DNA of 64,000 bases from Aradus depressus (taxonomy: Eukaryota; Arthropoda; Insecta; Hemiptera; Aradidae). Below are positions 1 to 11,100 of the stretch, piece by piece; within the stretch, counting starts at the first letter, position 1, and the number at the start of each line of letters is the position of its first letter. The notes under the pieces are model-generated. The model ran no database searches, was not told the DNA's origin, and saw only the letters and a program-made list of their open reading frames with translations. The position numbers and the translations under genes were made by a program. The stretch is taken from contig OY759218.1 in assembly GCA_963662175.1 (NCBI GenBank), forward strand, positions 52,025,427 through 52,089,426, in the 5' to 3' direction.

Positions 1-778
1 CAATGCCCATTCCTCCAGGACTGCTTAGCAATGCGCCTTCGTGATCCCCGTTGGGTCCAATAAGGATCCACTAATGTAGGATATTGGTGAGATGTAGCTT
101 GAAACCCGCGTTCCCTTGTTTTATTTTTTGTGTTTATGTGTATGATCATATTGGCCAGAGTATCTCTTACAAGGGGACTTAATTATGCAGGTTGATTAGT
201 AAATATAAAGTCATGCAAATTACTACTCACAATTAGGCATATTAGTTACTGTTGAAAGAACGACAGTTGACGAAATGACAAGCACTTGTATTGAAGACGA
301 AACGGGTAACAAGCAGGTCAAATACGTTTCAAAATGGTAGTGCAATCCACTGTTCATCATTGGAATCTGTAAAATAATAATACAATTGTAAAATGTTCAA
401 AAAAGTAGAAGGGAAGGGGGGCTCGACTCAAATACCCTAATAAATGGGTTTATCAACATAATATTTACTATGAGGTTCAGAACCCGCTATGAAAGTCAAA
501 TATTGAGTTTTAGCCCAAACGGTCGATTGGCTTTGGAGGGAGAGCGAAAACGTAATTGATTATTTCGTGCTGGGTAAGTACATAGCCGGTGATTCACCGA
601 CAAGTTTTCTGTAATTTCGAATAATTTACCCGTGTAAAGTTATTGATAAAATTTATTGCAGTATACTCGAGTTTGATTGTAGGTAAAAGTGTCGTAATGC
701 CAAGAAAGATAAATTTCCTGGGTAACGTAGGTACAGCTAGTCACTACATGTTAGTAAGGGGCCATGATGGCAGTGTGG
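1..778. other. Intergenic DNA, no gene seen
   Basis: This AT-rich stretch has no ORF of note and no recognisable domain on either strand. The last 30 bases belong to the tRNA-like sequence that is split by the downstream MITE. Confidence 0.5.
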
Positions 779-786
779 GCTAGAGC

Positions 787-1324
787 CAGAGATGAGCATA
801 ATCGTAATCAATGATTACATGATTACCAGAGAAATAAAACTTAATCATCATTGCTTTTTTAGACTTGATACTATCGCACTGTGAATCTAGCTAAAATGAA
901 ACATGATTATAATCGTAATCGGAGATCGTGATTACGATTGCAATCATGTAATCATACAGTCATAATCATGTAATCACAATTACTGTAATCATAATCACAA
1001 TCACTGTAATCATAATCATTTTATTTTTATTTTATTTTTAATAAATTTAATTTTTTCGAAGAATTAGAATCTGCAATCGTAAAAATATTGCAGATATCTT
1101 TCCTTTGTTTTGAGAAATGGAATTGTTTGTGAAATGTTGTCAATCTAATACTGTGAAGGTAAATAATAACAGATTAGTAATTACACTTGGGTTCAGTTCT
1201 TATTGCTGTTTATTTTTCTCAGTCAGTTTTATTTCACCGAAAAAATTTACAATCGCATGACAGACCACAATTTTGAAAAAAGAGTCGTCTTGAAAGTCAA
1301 CATGACCATAAAAAGTGAATAATG

Positions 1325-1403
<79 letters not shown>

Positions 1404-1689
1404 TTTCATGGGTACCAAATTTAAAAAAATGGTAATAGCACTTTGTTACGTAATAAACTTAAAAAAATTACTTATTAGTGTAAAAAATAAAACAATTTAA
1501 AATGTTGGAAGGAAATCGAAGGATTTGCGCTGTGTAATCATGTGTACATTGTGATTATGATTCCATGATTACGATTACAACCATAATCATGGCCGTGATT
1601 ACTATTACAATCGTGTAATAAAGTAATCACCCAATTTGTTTGATTATAATCGTAATCTTAATCATTGATTATGATTATGCCCATCTCTG
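787..1689. mobile_element. hAT-type MITE with TIRs and 8-bp TSD
   Basis: The element is 903 bp with terminal inverted repeats that begin CAGAGATG. About 31 bases match between the two ends with two mismatches. It is flanked by an exact 8-bp duplication GCTAGAGC at 779-786 and 1690-1697. TIRs starting CAG with 8-bp target duplications are the signature of the hAT superfamily. The interior has no transposase; it consists of self-complementary ATGATTAC-type runs and a long poly-G tract, so this is a non-autonomous foldback-like MITE. Confidence 0.85.
1328..1402 (+). repeat. 75-base poly-G homopolymer
   Basis: This is an uninterrupted G run inside the MITE. The poly-Gly and poly-Pro ORFs it creates on the two strands are artefacts. 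Its length may be affected by sequencing or assembly. Confidence 0.95.
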
Positions 1690-1769
1690 GCTAGAGCGTA
1701 GAGCTTTGATTGCATGGGCTCACCTCAGGCGCGGGTTCGCATCCTGTCCGTGGGAGAAAGTTTTTTATT

Positions 1770-2102
1770 TCATAGATAAAACTTCTCTCCCGTCAACGGA
1801 TGTTGGTAAATAAGTCCGGTAATGTATCCCGCCTCTTTGTTGGCAAAATAAAAATGTAACACTCCGCTGCTCTCTAACAGCCCAAAGATAAACATTTCTA
1901 GGAGGGTGGGAGTTGTTGGAAAAAACAAAAAATAACGAAATATTAGGAAATTAAAAAAGTACACTACATTTGTAAGTGGCTTTTCGATGTTGTAAACCTT
2001 CGGATCATAAACAAATGTTAATTTAAGTCCTCTAGGAATGGTATTTTGTGACGTATTTTCTAGTATTATTTCTATTTTCATTCTTGGACCTAAACCAACC
2101 AC
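1770..2102 (-). CDS. BBS1: BBS1 terminal exon I
   Basis: The 333-bp exon with stop begins VVGLGPRMKIEIILENTSQN, matching the GAE-like C-terminal domain. The tail (YITGLIYQHPLTGE) is less conserved but aligns in position with the family end. The middle segment FFNFLIFRYFLFF is unusually hydrophobic; a small unrecognised intron there is possible but not required. Confidence 0.85.
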   Translation of the reverse strand: MVGLGPRMKIEIILENTSQNTIPRGLKLTFVYDPKVYNIEKPLTNVVYFFNFLIFRYFLFFPTTPTLLEMFIFGLLESSGVLHFYFANKEAGYITGLIYQHPLTGEKFYL

Positions 2103-5100
2103 CTGAAAAAAAAAATATATATATTTTGAATTGAAGACACTATTTTGGAATCAGATGGAAAACTTAATTCTGAACAAAAAAGTTTCTGTGAACATCAAAT
2201 CACCCTGCATGGGTAAAAATGTCCCACAAAAATGGAAAGTATTTTCTTGACAATAAAGAAAGAATTTGCGGACCTGTGTTTGTAGAAACTTTCTTGCTCA
2301 GAATTCAGTTTCCTGTATAATCTGAAAACTGTAATTTTCTTTGATAAAAGAGTTGTTATGTACAACTCAGTGTTGTTTTACTAAATACATAACGCCCACA
2401 ACAACCTCCAAATAAAATCAAGGTAATTTCGTAAACTCTTGCTTAAACTGTATTCTAAAGCATAACTATTTCTAATTAACAGTTAATAAGAATATTACCT
2501 TAACTATCATTTTGAGAGACTCTTTTGGAGTCACTGCAAAGCTATGAAGTGCATTTATGAATGCTTCAGAAGTCAGCACTTTCAAACCCATCCAAGACCG
2601 ATGAAACCAAATGTGCATTTCTGCAAAAAACAAGTTAGTGAATCACCGGCGTGAATTATGTATTTAGTTTCAGCTTTTTTTTCCAGATCCTATTTCCCTT
2701 TTGGCCGATTTGGCTGAAAATCAGTAGGTGTCTTACTTATAGACTTCAGAATCCACTGTGGCTCGTATGGTGAAAAGTAGGCGAATACTTTTTTTATCCT
2801 ACGCCCACCTTTGGCATTTCAGCCATGCGATGTCTTGCTGCCCAATAGAGTGACGCCTTGTATTTATCGTGGGACATGTTATCCCGGGCTTGGACAGTAT
2901 CAATCAGCGCAGAGCAGGTCGGAAGATGGTCCCCTGTCATTTCCCCATCGTTGCAGAGCGGGCATATCGGTGAATCGGCCACTCCTATCCTTTTCAGATG
3001 TTTCTGGAGGCAGTCGTGTCCTGTGAGCATCCTGAAGTTGGCCACCGCCACCCTCCTAGCCATGTCCCCAGCTATCCGATGTTTTTCCTCCAGCAGGACT
3101 CCCCATCTCTTGCCAGCAGCTGCGCTTATCTGGTGTTCTCTCAGCAGATCTTTGTAAGTCTTGTCAATCTGCTTCTTTGCCGTAGCCAGATTGGAGGGCG
3201 TGATAGGCTGTTTCATTTGGGATCCTTCTTTAGCCAACCTATCAGCCTTTTCGTTGCCTGGGATCCCGCAGTGGCTAGGGATCCATTGCAATACTATATT
3301 CTTCCCCTTACCAAGGAGCGCACTGATCCTTCGCCTGCAGAGTAACACATTCAGCGAAGTGTGCTCGTCAGCTCCCGGTTTAGTGAGGGACTTAATTGCG
3401 GCCTGCGAGTCAATCAGGAGGACAAACTTTTCCTTTGGGCTATCTTCGATATGTTCGACAGCTAGCAATATTGCTGAAACCTCTCCGTCGAAATTATTCG
3501 CCCCCGTGCCTATTGCAGCAGCTTTTTGGTAGTTTGTGGAGTATACCCCTGCGCCAGCATTACTAATGGCCGAATCAGCTGAGCCATCTGTGTAGATATG
3601 TATCCATTCCTCAATGGGATACCGTTCTTCCACTGTTGCCATGGCTGCGGCTCTAAGCTCGTGTGGTAATGTGGTACCTTTATTCACGTCAACCACTAAA
3701 CTGATATCTCCCTTCGCCAAACGAAGATCTAAGATACTTATTTCCCCCGGCAATTTACTTTCCCAGCACGACTTAATTGAGTTTTCTCTCTACCTCTAAA
3801 ACCAATCGATCTTTCTGTCTAAAATTCAATAGTTGACTTACATAGAGAAATCTGAGTCATACTAAATTTTGTGTCGGTAGATTCATTACGTCGGCAGTTA
3901 TTAGAGTTAGAAGAATAAACGAAGTTCTGCCCATGTCTCTGAATACACTGAGGTTTGTTCGGAACGGCTGCATCCATGAGGAATAGAGAGTTTCTCGAGT
4001 GGTTGTTGCACCAAATTGTGAATATCTATTGTATATTTTTCATAGAGAAACAATGGGATGACGCTACATTTATGCAATATTAAAAAAACAGAACATCAAC
4101 CTTTCATTTAAAAAAAATGTAATGATTAAAGATTAAGAACTTTTTCATCGGATTATACTTTAAAATAAAAATATATGTGTGGTCATTACAGGACTTTCTT
4201 ATTCCAACCATTGTCACAGATCTCTCTCTCCCCCCCCCCCCCCCCCCCCCTCCCCTCATCAAGATAATTTCATACTGGCATTACTGGGTATATGACATTT
4301 CAGTTTGCTAGGTTGTCATATTATACAATTCAGGTTACCTGAGATTATCTAAGACTGTGACACACTGACCCCTAGGAAAGTCCCTAGGTGAGGGGGGATC
4401 CAACCTTAATATAAAACTTACAAATGTTTGAGTTGTCAATAATCTAATAAGATGAAGAAAATAAAAAAATAAAACTAGGATCAGAATCGCAGGACTTCGA
4501 CTATCGGACTAATATATACTGAATTTTGCGAATTAGATTCATCCCAATTCCAAACAGATAGCAAATAGAATACAAATCATATAAACAAAAAATACAGTTG
4601 GCGGAATTCAATACGAGTTAGAAAGGATGTTTGGCGCAGTTCAAAACAAGGGTAACTTAAAATACCAGGTATCCCATTGGCGCAATTCGATTTCGCCCAT
4701 ATTACACTTGTCACTAGGTTGGGGGAATGGTTCAATTTTGTGAAATAATTTTGAACGATAAAATAAATATTGAAAAATTCTGTATGAAATTGAGAAGGAT
4801 TAGTAAGAGACTGATTTTGGTTAGGGAAAGGAAAAAGGTTAAGAAGTCGGAGGAGTGGGCGGAATTCTCAAAGTTGATCCTAGATTCTGAACGCAAAATA
4901 TCGGCTTCTAATGAACCTAGACGAACGTCATATAGTTCAAATTGAAGAGAATTCTCTATATTATATGGTTATTTAAAGTTTCGGTACATTGATTTTTCTG
5001 GTTAATTAATTTGATCTTACAGTAGGAACAGCTCAGATGTTCGTACTAGAATTTGGTTATTCTTAGGGAATACATTTCTAATATAAGGCATTTATTTTTT

Positions 5101-8100
5101 GTTTCCTTCCGAAAATATTACATTGATTTCATATATGTATAAGTATCTTCGAAATTTTGTGCTACCAATCGGGATTTTTGCAACGCGTACAAGTAAATAA
5201 AGAGAAATAAAAGAGCTGAGGTTGGAAGTTTTGATCACCGTGACGTCACGGGCTGGAGTGGAAGACCCAGTTATCATACCACCTTCTTTTCTATATTCGA
5301 GTACAAACCAAATAACTCAGAGTCCAATACAAGTATGAATTAAGCGGTGAAAGTTTCTTGAATTAAATGTGTCGCAAGCAAGAAAACGGAAAACAAAAAT
5401 GTTTCTTTGACTAACATTTCATTGCCACATATTTTCCAAAATACATATCACTTATTTGTAAAATGCCAGTACATATCCATGCACAACAGGAGGTTACAGT
5501 TAACGACTGTTGATTGTGGCGCACCAATTTAACCATCTGAACTTCAACCTAATCCTAGAAGCTCGCCTTGGCTTTCAACCCCCCTACCAGGGAAGACAGG
5601 CCCACAATGTATTCTTCCTGGGTTTTGGCAGGGAAGATAGCCCTGGATAGTGTGAGGTTCGAGCCGTGGCCCCACACCCACTAAAAACCCCCTCCTTCGA
5701 CGATCCTGATGTTCCCTTCCGCTGAACAGATAGCCTGTCATTAATTCGCGAAAGGGAGGATGGCTGGCTGGTAACGCCCCTTCTGTGGCCGCTACTATTG
5801 TTCTTTGTCAGCCCTCTCTTGCAGGGCTAACTTACCCATGATGAGGGCTGCAAATTCGCAGCCCTCATTCCACTTTTATAATTGAAGATACAACTTATAT
5901 CGTTGATGAGGTCCATTCGATAAATACGTCATGACACTGGTACACATCGGACCTCCACCGGTCCCAAATGACTGGATCCATTTAATCTCGACATTGTTCG
6001 TATTCCCTTGCCAGTATCGTGCAATTTCTCCAAGCTTTTTTAAAGATTTAGTTTCTAAACTTTGTGCATAGTATGTTATTTGAAGACATTTTTGATTTAG
6101 AAGATACTGCCTCTGACCCAAGCGATGCTATCCTGCCTGCATCAGTTGTTTCTATGTTTCTTCCTTCATTTAAAGAAAATATCCCCATACTCGCTCCGTA
6201 TCATAGAGATAAGATGTGCGGGATACGGATAATAAGGAATTGTGTTAACTAAAATGGTCATTAGTATTTACGTTTATTTTTTTACTAATTTATAGCTTTT
6301 TGTTGAAGGTTTTCAAATCACTTCATGCTAGTGAATATAAAAAATAATGAAGTTTCAAAGGAAAGATCAAACTTAAAATCATATTCACATTTTGAATAAA
6401 TATATTCTTAATAAGAATAATGGCTGAATCAGGTGAAACGATGAAGAAAAAAATCGTGAAAAATTAATAAAAGCCATGAAAACTTCAAAACATTAGATAG
6501 AATGCGAGAAAAATTGTTAGGGGCTAATTAATACTTGGCAAGTCAATAAAAGTTCGAATGAAATGACTGGAATTCTCATCGGCGTATTTACATATTATTT
6601 TTAACATACCAAATGACTACAATTTTTTAAAATATGTTTACCTTTGCTTTTTCGAATTTCTCTTGCTGATTGTTCCAAAAAAAGTTTGTTTTTCTTTGGA
6701 ACAAGAAGTTTAATGTCGGTTGATCGATATTCAGCCTGAGTAATACCTCGACTCAGACTATTAAATTGTGCCGTTCTCTTCAGTAATCTTATGTCAAGAG
6801 CACCACCTAAGGAAGTTTTGGTTTAAATAAAAAATACACCTATACCCTTTTTTAAAAAGAACTTTTAATCATTGAAAAAATATATTACAGTGATGACCAG
6901 GTCACACACTGAAGGATTCCAGAGTCGGGCCGATGAAACATGTCATCTGGGGATGCGGGCTGGTTGAGTTAGGCAGTGCCAACACACCCCCTCCTTGCCT
7001 TTTCCATCCTTCATCCGCCATTATTACTCTATATCTAATACTAAATTCAATAAATAATATTACTACACTAACACAGAATACACATAAATAAACATAGGGT
7101 AATAAAATAAAAGCTTAAACAAGCAAATAAGGAATTGCTCAAGAACCAGAACTGAAATGAAGCGAGGGACTCCCAAGAACAGGCGAAAATTGCAATGGGG
7201 CATCCCCCCTATTGGCAAACACTCACCATGCTCCCTCCCCACCCCTAAAACCCCAGCTGACGTTTCATAGGTCTGACTCTAGCTTTAATGACATTAACAG
7301 AAAAGACGTAAGATCATTTAATAAATATAACATGACTCAGGAATGAAATACGGTTCAATGTTTTTTATGTACCCGAAGCCACAGCCTCTTGAATTGACTG
7401 GAGCTTCGAGAGAGACATCCCAGATTGGTTCGGTCCGGTTTCGGAGCGTTCCTCTGACAGGTCTGTCTCTACGCTCAGGTCAAGATCGGCTAAGACCAGT
7501 TGCATCGGTTACATAGTCAACCATCGTATTTCTCTCTGACTTGTCAAGTTCGGCTCCTACTGAATCCTGAAAATCAATAGAATATTAATTGAGAAAAATT
7601 ACTTGATGAAATAGTAATAAAAGCATGCTCTTCTTGTCCGTATTTTCCAAATATCATTGAAGAAATTGGGTCCTGAGTTGTAATAATGTGGACAAGGTTG
7701 GCACCATTGTAAAAATTTACGTTTCCATTACTGAGAGCAATTGCAACCAAGTCGAGGGCCAAGCCAGTAAGAGGAATACCAGCCATTGTCAGAGGAGTCG
7801 CAGGTAACTGTACTGTCCAGTACTTCCGTCCCTACAAGCAATACAGGGTCAGTCGGGATGTATATAAGACAAAATAATATATGTGTTATGGCCATAAGAG
7901 GACTTTCTCATACCAACCTCGTTTTTACAGATCACTCTCCTTCCCCCTCAATCCTTCCCACATTAATTGCATACTGGCATTACTAGTACTAGAAAGTAAT
8001 GTATGACGTCAGCGGTTTTCTTTGTTACATTGTACAGTGTAATTCTGAGAGTGACTTTCATATATCCAGTAATACCAATATGAAACGATTTTGAGAGGGG

Positions 8101-11100
8101 GAAGGGGGAAGGAGAGTGATCTGTATAAATGTGCTTGGTATAAGTCCTATTATGACGACATCCCATATATTTTATTTTTTAATGATTAAAAATATATTTA
8201 ATAATCCGTTGCTATGCTTTACAATTTAAACATTACTTGGACATATTTCCTAAGGAAATTAATTGTACATTCTTTGGGGCGCTATAACTTTGTTCGTATT
8301 GGTTCTATCTCAAATCTAAGGGTAAACTGACAGTTGCAAATTTAATAAGAAACATGTTTCATGAGAATCAAATTTTCGATAGAACTAACCGTTTTTGCAT
8401 AAATCAAGCAAACGTTTAAAAAAACTGTAGCATTTTGTACCAAGTGAAAGAAGGTTGCCGACTCCTGCTATAAACCACTGGAAATTACTAAAACGTTGCA
8501 CTTATGATGTAGTATGACGAAAATATAAATAAAAACAATTGTCTATGTTTTAGAATAAAAACACGGTATCACATTCTTTCCGTGGTTTGGTGTGAAGGTG
8601 ATACACGATTGTAACTCGGCGAATAAATGGCCAAGTGAAATTCGGGGGTACTTCTGAGATAGAAGAGGTTGAGGTGTATTACCTGAAATGTTCGAAAAAA
8701 CTGGTAGTTTTGCCGTTATACCATAAGAAGACTCATAAAGAACAAAAAAAAATATTAAAGAAGAAAAAATTGTATCAAACTATTACAACTATGAGTTAAT
8801 CTCGAACCAAGACCATTCTTTCGGTTCGCTTGTTCTTAGGCGTCCCGCACTGACATCCTAGTGATAGTTTGAAAATAATAGTGAAAAATGTGAGTGTGAG
8901 ATGTCTAAATCCCAACCAGCGGGGATTGGAAAGCACATTCTTATTTAATTTCTAAAAACATTTCTCATTATACTAAAAAATTACCGTGCATTTGTTTTTT
9001 TTAGAGATTAATGTTTTGAAAGAAGTTAGTAGAGAGTAGTTTGCTTTACTACAAGCGGCCGATGTTTTTGGAACAGGCGTAAGAATGTCACCCTCTACTA
9101 AGTTTCCTCTCACATGCTTACATTTATTTATAACTGTTTAATTAAAGGATACCTTGAAATTAAAACTATTCAATGTGTTATCCATATTTGTTGTAATAAT
9201 TCTTGAATTTGAAAGAAGTATGGAGATAGAAATTGATGACAACTGAGTGATGTAGCAAACATTTCCACCACTCAAATAGTAAAGTGCACCATTTCTGCAG
9301 GCCATTAGAACAGTATACTCCACCAAATAAATACCAGTTGCGCACATTTCACTAAATACGTCTGGTATCTGTAAAAATACAAAATATTTTAATTTAAAAA
9401 AAAAAAAACATTTAAAAGTTAACTTATTCATTTTATTTGCATTAAAAACTAGCAGGTTAGGCTTCGTCCGGTTAGTAACTTCAAGCAGGTTAGTAACTTA
9501 GATTATCTTATACGAGGGGTGATCAAAAAGTTCCAGAACTTTTTGGATTGCGCGCCAATGGAGCGTCGGAGAGCGCTGGCAGCATTAGTTGTGACTCTTC
9601 CTGAGCTCAGATAGCAAGCGAGCACTTATTTTGTATTGGATCTGCCCACAACCCCTCCCGTTTCAAATTTTAAATGACACAAATAGCCTGTTTGTTTTGT
9701 TGTAAATGTTTAAAGCGGGTTTATAAAGATGTTATATGAATCCGATTAGCCTTTGAAAAGCACTCATTTTATTAGTTGTCCCCGGCCACCACCAACCACC
9801 CTCCTTCCATTCAAAATATTCACATGGCCTATGTTTGAACGGTGCTTATAAGAAAGGATGCTATATGTGAAATTTCATAAAAATCCTACAACATCCGTAC
9901 AGACGTTCAATTTTATTTATAAGATTAACAATGCTTGACATACTTTACCATAAAATCATTCAAGATGGTGAAGGTTTCAGGGTCCATTATGAATAATTGT
10001 GAATTTTCTGTGCCTAATAATACACAAGAAACATCTTTGTCACTTGCTGTGTACTTGCTTAAAGTGCACATGCAGTTTATGACCATCTAAAACCAAAACA
10101 TAATTATTATTTTCAAACTGGCGCGCCATGGCGGCTCAATGGGATTGTTCGTCTCTAAGAGCCCCTTAAGCTTCAAATGATGTGTAACATGGCCATTGAA
10201 GCAAATGTTAAGGAAATACCCTAATGTGATATTCTTCTTCTTTTTCTTCTTCACAAAAAAGTAGTAAAAACGGAACTCGTGAGACGGAACCGTAAGGTAA
10301 GAGTCGGTTGAATATCCGTCAGTCTATCACAAGCTCATAGCAATCAAACCATTTGACGTAAGTTATATGAACAAAACACAAGTTAGACTTTTCTGAGTTA
10401 AATGTTATGTATTCATCATCTCCTTTACTTTCTCCGGTGGGGGTCTTTATTATAAATTCTTCTTTGTATCTAATTACATGAGGGGGAACAATATTGGGAT
10501 TAATGTAATTTTTCAGAGAGCCTGTATCCACTAACCACTTACGGTTCTCTGAATCAATAAAATAAGGAAGTGATGGGCTAATGGCTTTTAGTTCAAATTC
10601 GGGGGGCCTTCGTTGGTGTTGTGGCCTGATCCTAAAAAATGATGTAGGGCCGTTGACATTTTTGACACAGTTTCTGTTAATTCATTAATCTGTTTTTGTA
10701 ATTTTTTGTAATTACGAGTTCGTATTTTCTTCTGATTCACTTATGTGGGAAACCTCATGGGGGGATCTAAAATTTGACATTCCCGGATTATTGACTCGCT
10801 GTGTCCTCATAGAAACAGTATTTTGCGAATTCCATCTCGTATTGGGAGTATTTTAACTCTGAAAGTTTGGTCTGCGAGTAAAGGTATTCGAATTCTGTGA
10901 GAATCGAGGAAAGTCTGATCTAGGTGAGAAAGTATTTACATTTTGAGGGAAATTAGAAAAATTTGATCTGGGTGTAAAAGAATTTACGTTCTGTGAAAAT
11001 TGGGGCCTATAAAAATTCCTTACAGGGGGGTTTTGAACTCTGACTGGTTCGTAATTTGGTATTTTAAAATTGGTAATAACTGAAGGGCGGGATTAAGGCG

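Larger units (their letters stand above)
750..1765 (+). repeat. tRNA-like (SINE head or tRNA pseudogene) split by a MITE
   Basis: When the 787-1689 insertion and one copy of its target duplication are removed, the flanks join into a tRNA-like stretch. It has an A-box-like segment near 770-786 and 1690-1705 and a B-box-like GGTTCGCATCC near 1732. A complete cloverleaf was not established. It is more likely the head of a tRNA-derived SINE or a decayed tRNA pseudogene than a functional tRNA, and the insertion interrupts it in any case. Confidence 0.45.

Noticed and set aside
1200..1500. Poly-Pro and poly-Gly ORFs
   Set aside because: Produced by the G homopolymer in both directions.
5876..6121. 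Minus-strand ORF once considered as a BBS1 exon (LQITYYAQSLET)
   Set aside because: Exon H at 2499-2620 fills the same part of the protein with better similarity and matching phases at both ends; the ORF is left in intron 7.
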